Shown here piece by piece: positions 41,394-51,944 of a DNA stretch of 64,000 bases. A model generated the notes under the pieces. The model was not told where the DNA came from and did not search any database. It saw only the letters and a list, made by a program, of their open reading frames with translations. The position numbers and the translations under genes are program-made. Within the stretch, counting starts at the first letter, position 1. Every line of letters begins with the position of its first letter. This DNA is from Mangrovibacter plantisponsor (lineage in GTDB: Bacteria > Pseudomonadota > Gammaproteobacteria > Enterobacterales > Enterobacteriaceae). The stretch lies in NCBI RefSeq assembly GCF_003182475.1, contig NZ_QGTS01000004.1:62001-126000 (forward strand). The letters run 5' to 3'.

Positions 41394-42443
41394 TTACTCA
41401 TCTTCCGGGCTGTTCAGCGTAAGCTTCAGGCGCTGGCGGGATTTATTAAAAATACGGGCTGCATTTTCGCGCCCGGCGCGGCGCTGGCGCTGCTCGGCTT
41501 CAGGCAACTGGTGCTCCTGCTGGCACTGTTCACTACAACACCCGTCATATTGCTCCGCACAGGCCGGGCACTGAATAAACAATAAATGGCACCCTTCATT
41601 TTTGCAGTTGGTGTGGCTGTCGCAAGGCGCCCCGCACTGGTGGCAGTGAGCAATAACATCAGGTGAGATTCGCTCCCCCATGCGGGCATCAAACACAAAG
41701 TTCTTGCCAATAAACCGAACCGGCAGCCCCTGCTCTCTCGCCTTACGAACATATTCAATAATGCCGCCTTCCACATGAGAAACCCGGGTGAAGCCCTGGT
41801 ACTTCATCCACGCACTGGCTTTTTCACAGCGGATCCCACCGGTGCAGTACATGACAATATTTTTATCTTTGTAAGGCGCCATCATTTCTGCCGCTTTGGG
41901 CAACTGCTCACGGAATGTGTCTGCGGGTATCTCCAGTGCGCCCTCGAAATGCCCCACTTCATATTCATAGTGATTACGCATATCAATGAACACGGTATCC
42001 GGGTCATCAAGCATCTGGTTGACTTGTTCAGCTTTCAGGTAATCACCCACATCACTGGGGTCAAACGCCGGGTCGTCAATGCCATCCGCCACGATACGGT
42101 CTCGCACCTTCATGCGCAGGACCCAGAAAGAGCGCCCGTCGTCATCCAGCGCAATATTCAGGCGCAGACCGTCAAGAGCCGGGTGAAAACGGTACAACTG
42201 CTCACGGAAAGCTTCAACATTGCCCTCCGGCACACTAATTTGTGCGTTGATTCCGTCAGGAGCCAGGTAGACGCGCCCAAACACCGCAAGCTGGCTGAAT
42301 GCCAGGTACAGGGCATCACGGGTGGCATTCGGATCTTCAATTGTGAAGTATTTATAGAAAGATATGGTTTTGCGAGGTTCTGTTTCCGCCAGCATGCGGG
42401 CTTTCAGTTCCTCATTGGAAACGCGGTTATGTAACACTGGCAT
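41394..42443 (-). CDS. trhO: tRNA uridine 5-hydroxylase TrhO (YceA)
   Basis: 349 residues from this ATG (E. coli 350). Rhodanese-family enzyme that hydroxylates uridine 34 in several tRNAs. The rhodanese active-site cysteine is C200 in [14 protein letters not shown]. The C-terminus is rich in paired cysteines ([20 protein letters not shown]), likely a metal site. ATG 42443 matches the E. coli start MPVLHNR, but AGGAG is at proper distance only from a GTG at 42452, so the start is not certain to three codons. In E. coli yceI/yceJ lie between yceA and solA; they are absent here. Confidence 0.93.
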   Translation of the reverse strand: MPVLHNRVSNEELKARMLAETEPRKTISFYKYFTIEDPNATRDALYLAFSQLAVFGRVYLAPDGINAQISVPEGNVEAFREQLYRFHPALDGLRLNIALDDDGRSFWVLRMKVRDRIVADGIDDPAFDPSDVGDYLKAEQVNQMLDDPDTVFIDMRNHYEYEVGHFEGALEIPADTFREQLPKAAEMMAPYKDKNIVMYCTGGIRCEKASAWMKYQGFTRVSHVEGGIIEYVRKAREQGLPVRFIGKNFVFDARMGERISPDVIAHCHQCGAPCDSHTNCKNEGCHLLFIQCPACAEQYDGCCSEQCQQEHQLPEAEQRQRRAGRENAARIFNKSRQRLKLTLNSPEDE

Positions 42444-42660
42444 GGTGTTCACTCTGCTCCTGAAGAAAATAGCCCGGCATGATATAGCAATCTACGCTAA
42501 ATAACATCCATACAAAATACGCTACATTTCACGGCTATAATTATGCACAGAGAGAATAACTGGTGCTAAAAGCACCGTTCTGCACTGAGATATTTTGGGC
42601 ATTATTCAAATGATGCCACAATACGACTTATGGAGATCAGTAATTTCTGATGGGAGCTGC

Positions 42661-43581
42661 ATGACACATTTACCCCAATTCAACCGTTCACTTCTTCACC
42701 CCAAATACTGGCTGACCTGGCTTGGGATTGGCCTGCTCTGGTTGCTGGTGCTGCTTCCCTACCCACTCATCTATCGCCTTGGGTGTTTCATGGGCCGCAT
42801 GGCAATGCATGTAATGAAAGACCGGGTGCGCATTGCACAACGTAATCTGCAGCTGTGTTTTCCACACAAGAGTGATGCAGAGCGCCAGGAACTGGTGGTA
42901 AAAAACTTTGAATCGGTCGGTATGGGGTTAATGGAAACCGGAATGGCCTGGTTCTGGCCTGACTGGCGTGTCGCCCGCTGGTTCGATGTGTCAGGGGTTG
43001 AATCAGTTAAACAATTACTGGCTGAAAAACGGGGGATTTTGCTGATCGGAGTACATTTTCTGACACTGGAACTGGGTGCGCGTATTTTCGGGATGCAGAC
43101 ACCGGGTATCGGCGTCTATCGCCCCAATGACAACCCGCTGATTGACTGGTTGCAAACCTGGGGGCGGGTTCGTTCCAATAAAGCCATGCTGGATCGTAAA
43201 GACTTTAAAGGCATGGTAAAAGCACTCAAAAGTGGTGAAATTGTCTGGTATGCGCCGGATCATGATTACGGTCCCCGCAGCAGTGTGTTTGTTCCGTTTT
43301 TCGCAGTTGAGCAAGCCGCAACTACCTCTGGTACCTGGATGCTGGCGCGGATGTCTAAAGCCTGTATTGTGCCCTTTGTTCCTCGCCGTAAACCGAATGG
43401 CGCAGGTTATGAATTACTGGTGCTGGAGCCTGAACTGGATATTCCCCTTGGCTCGGCCGAAGAAACAGCCAGCTGGATGAATAAAGTGGTTGAGAAGTGT
43501 ATTTTACTTGCACCGGAGCAGTACATGTGGCTGCATCGCCGTTTTAAAACCCGCCCGGAAGGGGTGCCTTCCCGTTACTGA
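42661..43581 (+). CDS. lpxL: Lauroyl-ACP-dependent lipid A acyltransferase
   Basis: 306 residues, as in E. coli LpxL (HtrB). Adds laurate to Kdo2-lipid IVA. One N-terminal membrane helix, then the HX4E catalytic motif at H132/E137 ([12 protein letters not shown]), [13 protein letters not shown] and the C-terminal [23 protein letters not shown] lies 5 nt before ATG 42661; a 22-residue upstream extension is rejected. Confidence 0.96.
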   Translation: MTHLPQFNRSLLHPKYWLTWLGIGLLWLLVLLPYPLIYRLGCFMGRMAMHVMKDRVRIAQRNLQLCFPHKSDAERQELVVKNFESVGMGLMETGMAWFWPDWRVARWFDVSGVESVKQLLAEKRGILLIGVHFLTLELGARIFGMQTPGIGVYRPNDNPLIDWLQTWGRVRSNKAMLDRKDFKGMVKALKSGEIVWYAPDHDYGPRSSVFVPFFAVEQAATTSGTWMLARMSKACIVPFVPRRKPNGAGYELLVLEPELDIPLGSAEETASWMNKVVEKCILLAPEQYMWLHRRFKTRPEGVPSRY

Positions 43582-43588
43582 GTTCCCG

Positions 43589-43618
43589 CCTCTCTGCCTG
43601 CTGCAGAGAGGTTTTCTT
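43589..43618 (+). terminator. lpxL terminator
   Basis: CCTCTCTGC and GCAGAGAGG form a 9-bp stem around CTGCT, followed by TTTTCTTGTT. Confidence 0.85.
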
Positions 43619-43709
43619 GTTATTTCCCACTGTAATATGGTTGACGCTCACCAGAGTGCTGTCTATAAATTCCTGATACCCCCGACAACATTGTTACAGG
43701 AGTTTATGT

Positions 43710-44111
43710 ATGACCGGCAGCGAACTGAACTACTACTCCACGCTTGAAGAAGCACTTGATGCAGCCCGTGAAGAGTATTTTGCCAGTCATCCCGACCTTG
43801 ATGAGGATGATGTCGATATTCAGCAGCTCAATATTCAAAAATACATTCTGCAGGATGGCGAAGAGATGTGGGTTGCCTGTTTTTTCGATGACGAAAATGA
43901 AGCCGATGAACAGGGTGATTATATTCCCGTGCTGTACGGCCCGGCTGCCCAGGCTGTTTTTAATGGTGATTTTGATGAAGCAGAGCTGCGCATGGAATGG
44001 GTGGAAGAAAACACGCTGCACGAATGGGATGAGGGTGAATTCCAGTATGAACCGCCACTGGACGACGAAGAAGGCAGCGAAGCCGCAGATGAATGGGACG
44101 AACAGGAATAA
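43710..44111 (+). CDS. msyB: Acidic protein MsyB
   Basis: 133 residues (E. coli 124), extremely acidic: runs such as DLDEDDVDI and a C-terminal LDDEEGSEAADEWDEQE. In E. coli, overproduction suppresses secY and secA export defects. ENTLHEWDEGEFQ is shared with E. coli MsyB. AGGAG 7 nt upstream fixes the start. In E. coli mdtG lies next to it; here lpxL does. Confidence 0.92.
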   Translation: MTGSELNYYSTLEEALDAAREEYFASHPDLDEDDVDIQQLNIQKYILQDGEEMWVACFFDDENEADEQGDYIPVLYGPAAQAVFNGDFDEAELRMEWVEENTLHEWDEGEFQYEPPLDDEEGSEAADEWDEQE

Positions 44112-44158
44112 CACTGCTCCCCGCCTGATGCCTGAGCCTGGCGGGGAGCAGTGTTATT
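44107..44158. terminator. Bidirectional terminator between msyB and yceK
   Basis: A perfect 19-bp stem (AATAACACTGCTCCCCGCC at 44107-44125, complement at 44140-44158) with a 14-nt loop. The arms contain the stop codons of both convergent genes: TAA of msyB at 44109-44111 and TAA of yceK at 44154-44156. Confidence 0.9.
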
Positions 44159-44381
44159 CGTAAGGCCCGTGATGTACGTCAACCGGTAACAGCAGCGTAT
44201 CGGCAATCAGTGAAAAGGGTAAATCAATTACCGTCAGGTAGCGCCAGGCAGAATCTCTCACATCCCACTGCACACCGGGATAATACTGGTTACCATGCCC
44301 CTGTCCGGGAACAGTCCGGCTGATTATGCTGCCACAACCACTTAATAATAGTGCCATGACAAGAATGCCCATCGTTCGCAA
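44154..44381 (-). CDS. yceK: Lipoprotein YceK
   Basis: 75 residues, the E. coli length. Lipobox LSGC with cysteine 16; ISRTVPGQGHGNQYYPGVQW is conserved. Function unknown. The start is TTG at 44381, preceded by AGGCGG at 5 nt; an ATG three codons in is possible but lacks a Shine-Dalgarno and would shorten the signal peptide. Confidence 0.9.
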   Translation of the reverse strand: MRTMGILVMALLLSGCGSIISRTVPGQGHGNQYYPGVQWDVRDSAWRYLTVIDLPFSLIADTLLLPVDVHHGPYE

Positions 44382-44454
44382 ATTTACCGCCTTTAAAATG
44401 AAGCCGTTTGCTTAATCATAGTGAAAAATTCATGGCTGCTATTTTTCTCATCTC

Positions 44455-44486
44455 CCAGTAACAAACAACCGGCCCGAAGGCCGGCT
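44455..44486 (-). terminator. opgH terminator
   Basis: On the minus strand AGCCGGCC-TTCG-GGCCGGTT (44467-44486), a stable UUCG tetraloop hairpin, followed by GTTTGTTACT. It lies 10 nt after the opgH stop. Confidence 0.8.
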
Positions 44487-44495
44487 GTATAGACA

Positions 44496-47012
44496 TTACT
44501 GGGCTTTGCTTATTTGCGAGCCCCCGGAGATATTATTCCAGGCATTTACCCAGGAAGAATATTTTTCCGGCGCAGTCCAGACACGGTAATGCATTCTTGC
44601 CATTGTCACCGGGTCACTGAGCAGCACCAGGCGGCGGTCACGGTTGAGTTTATCCGGTGTTTCATTGAGCGCCTGCTCAACGTGCCGATCACGCGCGATT
44701 TCCAGCACGTGGCTCTTACCATGACGAGCTGTTGCCATTGCCGTAGCCAACGCGTTATATGTCGGATGAAAGACCGCCAGCATAAACCCATTGAGCAACT
44801 CACGCTCACGGTTACGTTTCAAATACGCTTCCGTATCCACCAGCACTTGTGGCGGCGAATACTCTTCCGGAATCAGGAAGAGCTTCCAGCGCTTAGTCCG
44901 CAACCCATTGGTTGCCCGGCTGGAAACTACCGAAACAAATGGCGAGAGGATCAGCGAGAATACAATAGGTGCAAGCCAGAACAGGAAACGCAGATCCAGC
45001 CATGCCATGCCAATTGCCCAAACCAGGCCCAGCAACAACTGCGAACCATGGCGCATGAAGGCTTCACCCCATGGCGTGGAGTCATCATCACGCTGAGGAG
45101 AATTCCACACCACTTCCCAGCCCAAAAAGGCACTGACCACAAACACGGTATGGAACAACATGCGTACCGGTGCCAAAAGCACTGAGAACAGCACTTCCAG
45201 AATCAGCGAGATCAACAGACGAAACGCCCCGCCAAACTCTTTGGAGCCTTTACACCAAATCAGCAATACACTCAGAAGCTTAGGCAGGAACAAGAGCACC
45301 ATCGTTGAGGCAAACAAGGCAATAGCCAGTTCCGGGCGCCACTGCGGCCACACCGGGAATAATTGCCTTGGCTGCAGGAAGTACTGCGGTTCCGTAAGGG
45401 CATGTACCACCTGCAAAGCGGTGGACAACGCCAGGAACATAAACCACAACGGTGCAGACAGGTAAGACATTACCCCCGTCAGGAACACAGCGCGGTGCAC
45501 CGGGTGCATACCTTTAACCAGGAACAAACGGAAGTTCATCAGGTTACCGTGGCACCAGCGGCGGTCACGTTTCAGTTCATCCAGCAGGTTAGGCGGTAAC
45601 TCCTCATAGGAACCTGGTAAATCGTAGGCTATCCATACACCCCACCCTGCACGGCGCATTAATGCTGCTTCAACAAAATCGTGCGAGAGAATAGAGCCGG
45701 CAAACGAGCCTTCACCCGGCAGCGGTGCCAGCGCACAGTGCTCAATGAAGGGTTTGACACGTATAATGGCGTTGTGCCCCCAGTAGTGGGATTCCCCCAA
45801 CTGCCAGAAGTGCAAACCAGCGGTAAACAACGGCCCGTAGACGCGAGTCGCAAACTGCTGGCAACGAGCATACAACGTATCCATGCCAGACGCGCGCGGC
45901 GCAGACTGAATGATCCCTGCGTTCGGGTTTGCTTCCATTAAGCGCACCAGGCCAGTCAGGCAGTCGCCCGTCATCACGGAGTCAGCATCCAGTACTACCA
46001 TATAACTGTACTGGCTGCCCCAACGACGGCAAAAGTCATCAATGTTGCCACTTTTGCGTTTCACCCGGCGGCGGCGGCGGCGGTAAAAAATCTGCCCTTC
46101 CCCACCAACTTCGGCGAGTAAATCCATCCAGGCTTTCTGCTCAGCGACGCAAATATCCGGGTTGTAACTGTCGCTCAGGATATAAACATCAAAATGCGCG
46201 TGTTGCCCCGTTGCTTTTACCGACTCCCAGGTAGCCCGCAACCCGGCAAATACCCGGTTAACATCTTCATTGCAGATAGGCATGATAAGCGCAGTACGGT
46301 GCTCAGGGTTAATTGGTTCGTCACCCACTGTCGAAGCAGAAATACTGTATTTATCCCGCCCAATAAGCAGTTGTAAAAAGCCCATCAGCGCGGTCCAGAA
46401 ACCAGCTGATACCCAGCAGAACAACACCGCAAACAGAATCAGAATGCCGCTTTGCAGTACATAAGGCAGTATCTGCATGAACGACACCCATAAATCCTGC
46501 CCGACCATATCCGCAGGATTAATCATCGCCCAGCCCTGGTAAGGCAAAATGGTTTTCATATACCAGGTTGCCACAACAGTCTGAGAAATAGTGAGTAACA
46601 GGAGGATATAGCGGCGCAAAGTCCCCACCATACGCCACTTCTGCTCTGCCTTTTGCTCTTCTTTAGACAGCGAGTGATGGCGTGGTGAGCGTTCACGACC
46701 CAGCAAGCGTTCCCAAACACGCCCAATAGGGTTGGTGCGCCAGGGTTCCGGCGCCATTGACGCGCGGTGGGTTGCAGGCATAGCCTGCAACTGATCACGA
46801 CCTTCTTTATCTTTCACCATGACACTGCTGTTTGCCACGCCCGGCCAGTTCAGCGCAAGGCGGGGCTTAACAGATACCAGTGGCGAATCATCATCCCTTG
46901 AAAAAGCACCAGCCTGTGGTTCCAGGGCCTGGTGTATTGCTTTAATTTCCAGCCCTTTAAGAGCTGATTTCTGCGTGTCAGGCAGCGGCAGATTATCAAT
47001 ATAATCAGGCAT
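44496..47012 (-). CDS. opgH: Membrane glucosyltransferase OpgH
   Basis: 838 residues (E. coli 847). Makes the beta-1,2-glucan backbone of osmoregulated periplasmic glucans from UDP-glucose; in E. coli it also senses UDP-glucose and inhibits FtsZ. GT2-family catalytic motifs: [18 protein letters not shown] and the acceptor region RRWCHGN. About eight membrane helices, with N- and C-terminal cytoplasmic parts. It follows opgG by 14 nt in one operon. Confidence 0.96.
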   Translation of the reverse strand: MPDYIDNLPLPDTQKSALKGLEIKAIHQALEPQAGAFSRDDDSPLVSVKPRLALNWPGVANSSVMVKDKEGRDQLQAMPATHRASMAPEPWRTNPIGRVWERLLGRERSPRHHSLSKEEQKAEQKWRMVGTLRRYILLLLTISQTVVATWYMKTILPYQGWAMINPADMVGQDLWVSFMQILPYVLQSGILILFAVLFCWVSAGFWTALMGFLQLLIGRDKYSISASTVGDEPINPEHRTALIMPICNEDVNRVFAGLRATWESVKATGQHAHFDVYILSDSYNPDICVAEQKAWMDLLAEVGGEGQIFYRRRRRRVKRKSGNIDDFCRRWGSQYSYMVVLDADSVMTGDCLTGLVRLMEANPNAGIIQSAPRASGMDTLYARCQQFATRVYGPLFTAGLHFWQLGESHYWGHNAIIRVKPFIEHCALAPLPGEGSFAGSILSHDFVEAALMRRAGWGVWIAYDLPGSYEELPPNLLDELKRDRRWCHGNLMNFRLFLVKGMHPVHRAVFLTGVMSYLSAPLWFMFLALSTALQVVHALTEPQYFLQPRQLFPVWPQWRPELAIALFASTMVLLFLPKLLSVLLIWCKGSKEFGGAFRLLISLILEVLFSVLLAPVRMLFHTVFVVSAFLGWEVVWNSPQRDDDSTPWGEAFMRHGSQLLLGLVWAIGMAWLDLRFLFWLAPIVFSLILSPFVSVVSSRATNGLRTKRWKLFLIPEEYSPPQVLVDTEAYLKRNRERELLNGFMLAVFHPTYNALATAMATARHGKSHVLEIARDRHVEQALNETPDKLNRDRRLVLLSDPVTMARMHYRVWTAPEKYSSWVNAWNNISGGSQISKAQ

Positions 47013-47026
47013 AGTTTACAGTCAGC

Positions 47027-48562
47027 TTATTCATTAGCAGGGAGCTGGTAGCTCCAGGTTTCACTTAATGTCTGATCACCATTGACCAGGGCAGCCCGCA
47101 TTTCTGTGGTCTTTTTCGGATCTTTAATTTTAACACGCAGAGTTAAACGCCAGCCTTTTGTCACCGGGTTATAACGTACGCTGTTTTCAACAATTTCACC
47201 GTTGTCCCCAATACTGGCCTGAGAAGCCACTGGTGTATTATCCGGCAATGTTTTCATCTGCGGCCCGTCAAAATCGACAATAAATGCGATAGTGCCATCG
47301 GGCTGGCGGATAAGGTTGGTTTGTTTCACATCCCCCGTAGAACGGCGCGTTTGCGTTACCCATGCATTAGCCGGGTCATGCAATTTGCTTTCGTCTTTGG
47401 TAAACGTCAGTTTGTAGTTGAAATTCATTTCTTTGCCAGGGTCAGGCAATTGGTCTGGGGTCCAGAATGCAACGATATTATCGTTGGTTTCATCATTGGT
47501 AGGAATTTCCACCAGTTCCACATGCCCTTTGCCCCAGTTGCCTTGCGGCTCAACCCATGCACTTGGGCGCTCGTCATAGCGATCATCCAGATCCTCGTAA
47601 CGCGAGAACTGGCGGCCACGCTGCAACAGGCCAAAGCCCTGTGGGTTTTCCATACTATAGGTGCTGACCGCCAAATGTTTCGGGTTATTCAGCGGGCGCC
47701 AAATCCACTCGCCATTACCGGCATGAATAGACAGGCCATCTGAATCATGAATTTCAGGGCGGTAGTTAATTGTTGGTGAAGGCTGTTGCGGCCCATACAG
47801 GAACATACTGGTTAACGGCGCAATACCCAATTTACCCACTTTATCGCGCAAGTAGATTTTAGACTGCACATCAACCACGCTGTCACGCCCCGGGAACAGG
47901 ACAAACCGGTAAGCCCCGGTAGCACGAGGAGAATCCAGCAACGCGTAAATAGTCAGGCGTTTATCTTCCGGTTTAGGGCGCTCAATCCAGAACTCACGAA
48001 AGCGTGGGAACTCTTCACCTGAAGGTAACGCCGTATCTATTGCCAGACCGCGGGCAGAAAGCCCGTACACCTGGCCTGCACCAATTACCCGGAAGTAACT
48101 GGCCCCCAGTACACTGAGGATCTCATCTTCTTTATCTTTACTGTTGATGGGATACAGTACTTTGAACCCGGCGAAGCCAAGGTCTTTGACGCTGTCTTTA
48201 TCGTGCTTCACATCGCCAAAGTTAAAATAATCCGGACTGTATTTGATTTCATGCACACTGGTCGCCGTCACTTCATTAATTTTGACTGGCGTGTCGAAAT
48301 ACATGCCCTGATGGTAAAATTCGAGTCTGAACGGGGTTTTGAGGTTATGCCAGTAGGCTTTATCGTGATTGAACTGAATCTGCTGGTAATCGGCAAATTT
48401 CATGTCCTTGAAAACAGACGGCAGATTGCTCTTTGGCGCCTGGTAGCTGCTGCCCGCAAGGGATTTTGCCTGTTTTGCGACATCATCAATGGAGAACGCC
48501 CACACAGATGAGGTATAAAGCGACAGTAATACTGCCGCGCCGACCCAACGCATTTTCATCAT
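47027..48562 (-). CDS. opgG: Periplasmic glucan biosynthesis protein OpgG
   Basis: 511 residues from this ATG, exactly the E. coli length. Signal peptide ends SSVWA before FSIDDVAKQ. OpgG is needed for periplasmic glucan branching. Conserved stretches include [16 protein letters not shown] and [17 protein letters not shown]. In-frame ATG 48580 (MKHKLE) and GTG 48592 lie upstream; several annotations use the former, and no candidate has a well-spaced Shine-Dalgarno. Confidence 0.95.
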   Translation of the reverse strand: MMKMRWVGAAVLLSLYTSSVWAFSIDDVAKQAKSLAGSSYQAPKSNLPSVFKDMKFADYQQIQFNHDKAYWHNLKTPFRLEFYHQGMYFDTPVKINEVTATSVHEIKYSPDYFNFGDVKHDKDSVKDLGFAGFKVLYPINSKDKEDEILSVLGASYFRVIGAGQVYGLSARGLAIDTALPSGEEFPRFREFWIERPKPEDKRLTIYALLDSPRATGAYRFVLFPGRDSVVDVQSKIYLRDKVGKLGIAPLTSMFLYGPQQPSPTINYRPEIHDSDGLSIHAGNGEWIWRPLNNPKHLAVSTYSMENPQGFGLLQRGRQFSRYEDLDDRYDERPSAWVEPQGNWGKGHVELVEIPTNDETNDNIVAFWTPDQLPDPGKEMNFNYKLTFTKDESKLHDPANAWVTQTRRSTGDVKQTNLIRQPDGTIAFIVDFDGPQMKTLPDNTPVASQASIGDNGEIVENSVRYNPVTKGWRLTLRVKIKDPKKTTEMRAALVNGDQTLSETWSYQLPANE

Positions 48563-48833
48563 TTCTAGTTTATGTTTCATATTAACCAGCACATCCCCCT
48601 TTGTGTGCTTAAATCAATCCGATCCATTCTAAAGTATACTTCAGGCTTCCGACAACCAAATCCCCTCCTGGTTCAACACACTGGCTCATGGATTAAACAA
48701 CTGGCAACAAGTTTGCTTCCAATACGTCCTTTAATCCTGGAGACAGCCTCTGTGTCTTCGTGTAAGTTAGCCCGGACTGTAAACAATTCACCGTTTAAGG
48801 ATAAGGTGAAAAGTCTGAGATTGTTGGAGTTTT

Positions 48834-49988
48834 ATGAGTAATAAACCTGTGCAACGGGAATTTTTCCTCGATTCTATCCGGGCATGGTTGATGATATTAG
48901 GGATTCCTTTCCATATATCATTAATCTATTCCACTCATCAGTGGCACATTAACAGTGTCACGCCATCTTTGTGGCTGACCATTTTCAACGACTTCATCCA
49001 TTCATTCAGAATGCAGGTTTTTTTCGTTATTTCTGGCTACTTTTCATGGATGCTCTACCTGCGCTACAACCGGAAACGGTGGTGGGTGCTGCGCACAGAG
49101 CGGGTGGCTATCCCTATGCTGGCCTCCATTCCTCTGCTGACACTGCCACAATTTTTCCTGCTGCAGCATTTAAGTGGTGAAAACCGTAACTGGGGAAGCT
49201 TTACGTTCTACCAGAAATATAACACGCTGGTTTGGGAGCTGACTTCGCACCTGTGGTTCTTGCTGGTGCTGGTTATTCTGACGACATTAGGTTTATTTTT
49301 GTTTCAAAGAATAAAGCAAGGTAAAGGTTTCTCCTGGATTTTCCCTAACCCAGAAACGTTAACTTTGGGAAAACTCTCAGTTATATTTTTGTTGCTGGGG
49401 CTGGTTTATGCCACTTTTCGCCGTGTGATTTTTATTTTTGCACCACAGGCCCTTTCTGATGGCTTGTTTAATTTTACGGTTATGCAAACGCTGTTTTACC
49501 TGCCCTTTTTCCTGCTCGGTGCGCTGGCATTTAAATATCCGTCACTGAAAGCCCGCTTCGTTCGCCCCCACGCAGGTTGTTATGTTGGTGCTCTGGCGGG
49601 GGTCGCCGTTTACATGCTAAACCAGCATTATGGTAGTGGTGATAAGTGGTTGTATGAAACTGACAGTGTAATAACCATGCTGCTCGGAATATGGATGGTC
49701 AATGTGGTGTTTTCCTTCGGGCATACCTTACTGAACAGCCACTCACCGCGTGTGACTTATTTCGTCAACGCTTCGCTGTTTATTTACCTGGTACACCACC
49801 CTCTGACACTCATTTTCGGCGGTTTTATCATGCCGCATATTGCATCCAATACGCTGGGCTTTGTCACTGGCATGGTATTTGTCATAGGCATTGCCATCGT
49901 GCTGTATGAAATTCACCTGCGCATCCCTGTACTGCGTTTCCTGTTTTCAGGAAAACCCCAGCGCAAGAGCGATGCTGCTACGGTGTAA
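48834..49988 (+). CDS. opgC: Glucan succinyltransferase OpgC
   Basis: 384 residues (E. coli 385). Acyltransferase-3 family membrane protein with about ten helices that adds succinyl groups to periplasmic glucans. The family's histidine is in [11 protein letters not shown] near the N-terminus. GGAG precedes the ATG. It diverges from opgG; the 271-nt gap holds both promoters. Confidence 0.95.
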   Translation: MSNKPVQREFFLDSIRAWLMILGIPFHISLIYSTHQWHINSVTPSLWLTIFNDFIHSFRMQVFFVISGYFSWMLYLRYNRKRWWVLRTERVAIPMLASIPLLTLPQFFLLQHLSGENRNWGSFTFYQKYNTLVWELTSHLWFLLVLVILTTLGLFLFQRIKQGKGFSWIFPNPETLTLGKLSVIFLLLGLVYATFRRVIFIFAPQALSDGLFNFTVMQTLFYLPFFLLGALAFKYPSLKARFVRPHAGCYVGALAGVAVYMLNQHYGSGDKWLYETDSVITMLLGIWMVNVVFSFGHTLLNSHSPRVTYFVNASLFIYLVHHPLTLIFGGFIMPHIASNTLGFVTGMVFVIGIAIVLYEIHLRIPVLRFLFSGKPQRKSDAATV

Positions 49989-49994
49989 TCCGCT

Positions 49995-50020
49995 GGTCTG
50001 GCAGAGTTTTCTGTCAGACC
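49995..50020. terminator. Hairpin between opgC and ymdB
   Basis: GGTCTGGCAGA and TCTGTCAGACC pair with one G-T wobble around GTTT. It spans the ymdB stop codon, between two convergent genes. Confidence 0.6.
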
Positions 50021-50544
50021 GCATCACAATTCATCAGCAAGTGCTGGTATAAATCATGGGTTTCCTGGTCGTAACAACAGAACACTACCTGGTGCGGCAA
50101 AGAGTGGTTGCGCAGGAAATCACACACGGTGCTCATCGCAATCTGAGCCGCAGCAGGTTTCGGATACCCGTAAATTCCGGTACTGATAGCCGGGAAGGCA
50201 ATGCGCTGGTAACCATGAGATGCGGCAAGTTGCAGGCTGTTATGGTAAGCATCAGCCAGTAACCCCGCTTCATCGCAGTCTCCCCCCTGCCAGACCGGGC
50301 CAACCGCATGAATAATCGCTTTTACCGGTATATCACCTGCCCCCATAATCACGGCCTGGCCTGTCGGGCAGGCGCCATTCTGCCGGTAAATTGCAGCACA
50401 TTGTTCCAGTAACTCAGGTCCGGCAGCATGGTGAATCGCCCCATCAACGCCACCGCCGCCCTGTAGTTGAGCATTTGCCGCATTGACAATAACATCCACA
50501 TCCAACGACGTGATATCGCCAGAAATAACCGAGATACGAGACAT
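50014..50544 (-). CDS. ymdB: O-acetyl-ADP-ribose deacetylase / RNase III regulator YmdB
   Basis: 176 residues (E. coli 177). Macrodomain protein: [19 protein letters not shown] holds the ADP-ribose-binding glycines, and [11 protein letters not shown] the second loop. In E. coli it deacetylates O-acetyl-ADP-ribose and lowers RNase III activity. The clsC and ymdA genes that flank it in E. coli are absent. Confidence 0.94.
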   Translation of the reverse strand: MSRISVISGDITSLDVDVIVNAANAQLQGGGGVDGAIHHAAGPELLEQCAAIYRQNGACPTGQAVIMGAGDIPVKAIIHAVGPVWQGGDCDEAGLLADAYHNSLQLAASHGYQRIAFPAISTGIYGYPKPAAAQIAMSTVCDFLRNHSLPHQVVFCCYDQETHDLYQHLLMNCDAV

Positions 50545-51236
50545 AAATCGCTCCTCTTACCGCAGAACGAAACACCTGCCTTCGGTGATGCCCGGCAGGG
50601 CTCCCTGTTATAAGGGTAGCCAGGCGGGCCGCGATAAACTGCTTACCTCCTCCCAGTTTTACCTGAATCCCTGCGGATAAACACCAGCAAAATGTGTTTT
50701 CTGTTGCCTGTTCTTTCGCAGGCAGAAACCCTTGTTTCGGCGCATCTGATACTTAACCCGATTTAACCCAATGCAATGACATTACTATTACTTAAATAAA
50801 ATTACGTCACCACTACACTTTCATCTTAAGAAAACTATAAAAAAGGGAAACTACTAAAAGATAGTTATTAACATGCGAAAAAATCTTAAATTTAAATATA
50901 TTAAATATCATATAATCAATAACTTAATTAAATACACCCTATTAAATATAGTAGGTTTTTAATTTTCAGATAAATTCCATTTCATTCATTCAGCAAACAC
51001 CAATGAAACATTTTTAAATCTAAATTTACTAAATGTTACAGCCAAAAGGTTTGCCTGAACAGGCTAACTGAATAGATTGAAACAATAGCTTTTCATTGCC
51101 ATTTTGATTTCGCACCCTCAATGGATGGATGGGGTAATAACGTCACACAGCAGCACGTCACCTGTCAGTTGAAAAAGGTTTGCCGTAATTGTGAAAACGT
51201 TCTATTGCAGGTGCCATAAACCCGTGGAGTTACATC
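50545..51236 (+). promoter_or_regulatory. AT-rich csgD upstream control region and leader
   Basis: 692 nt with no credible gene. From about 50770 to 51060 it is very AT-rich, as in the H-NS/OmpR/IHF-bound csgD-csgB intergenic region of E. coli. TGAAACATTTTTAAATCTA near 51003 loosely resembles OmpR sites. The last 120 nt, with CAGCAGCACGTCACCTGTCA, resemble the E. coli csgD leader targeted by small RNAs. No csgB remains on the other strand. Confidence 0.5.
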
Positions 51237-51884
51237 ATGTATCATGAATTCCATCGCTTACATGCCCAGACATTGTTGTTGATAACCAGGCCGTCGCTTC
51301 TTTCCACGGCACTGTTCCAGTATCTGCGCACAGAACTGGACCTGGAAGGTCACATCCATAATATCCACCAACCTCTGGAAGCCATTCCTGGCAATACGCT
51401 TATTCTGTTTGATATGGCGTTTGCTGAACGTAACCATATTCATTACTGGCAAGAAGTGCTTAGCCATACCACGGCGGGTAGCCAGGTTTTACTTATCAAT
51501 ATGCCAAACACTCAGCCTGAGCATAATGTCAGTAACTGGCAGCATATTGCAGGTGTATTCTTTGTCAGTGAGAGTGAAAAGAGCGTACTGGAAGGTATTG
51601 GTGGTATTTTGCGCGGAGAACACGACTTTTCAAGCCAGATTGCCAGCCACTGGATGAAATCATCACCCCGCTCTGAACCTTATATCTACGAATCTTCTTC
51701 ACTGACTCAGCGTGAAAAGGAGATCCTGAATAAATTGCGCATTGGTGCATCCAACAATGAAATTGCCCGTTCGTTATTTATCAGCGAAAACACAGTAAAA
51801 ACGCACCTGTACAATCTGTTCCGCAAGATTTCAGTGAAGAACCGTACCCAGGCTGTTTCCTGGGCCAATAATCATATGATGTAA
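51237..51884 (+). CDS. csgD: Biofilm master regulator CsgD, without curli genes
   Basis: 215 residues (E. coli 216). The N-terminal receiver-like domain is diverged; the C-terminal LuxR-type helix-turn-helix (LTQREKEILNKLRIGASNNE onward) is almost identical to E. coli CsgD. In E. coli CsgD activates csgBAC and dgcC, driving curli and cellulose. Here csgEFG, csgBAC, ymdA and ycdZ, which flank it in E. coli, are all absent, yet orientation relative to ycdY and ymdB is unchanged. GGAG lies 7 nt before ATG. Confidence 0.93.
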   Translation: MYHEFHRLHAQTLLLITRPSLLSTALFQYLRTELDLEGHIHNIHQPLEAIPGNTLILFDMAFAERNHIHYWQEVLSHTTAGSQVLLINMPNTQPEHNVSNWQHIAGVFFVSESEKSVLEGIGGILRGEHDFSSQIASHWMKSSPRSEPYIYESSSLTQREKEILNKLRIGASNNEIARSLFISENTVKTHLYNLFRKISVKNRTQAVSWANNHMM

Positions 51885-51910
51885 AAAAACCGGCACTGAT
51901 GCCGGTTTCT
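51883..51910. terminator. csgD/ycdY terminator
   Basis: ACCGGCA and TGCCGGT pair around CTGA, flanked by AAAAAA and TTTCT, between convergent csgD and ycdY. Confidence 0.8.
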
Positions 51911-51944
51911 CTGTTTAGTCTTTCTGCTGGGCAGGCTGCAATAT

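Noticed and set aside
41775-42434. 219-codon plus-strand ORF opposite trhO
   Set aside because: Complementary-strand shadow of a conserved gene; no homology recognised.
44514-45185. 223-codon plus-strand ORF opposite opgH
   Set aside because: Antisense to conserved opgH coding sequence, no recognisable domain.
48575-48597. Five-codon reading frame (MCWLI) overlapping an upstream opgG ATG
   Set aside because: The G-run is too close to its ATG to act as a normal Shine-Dalgarno and such short frames arise by chance.
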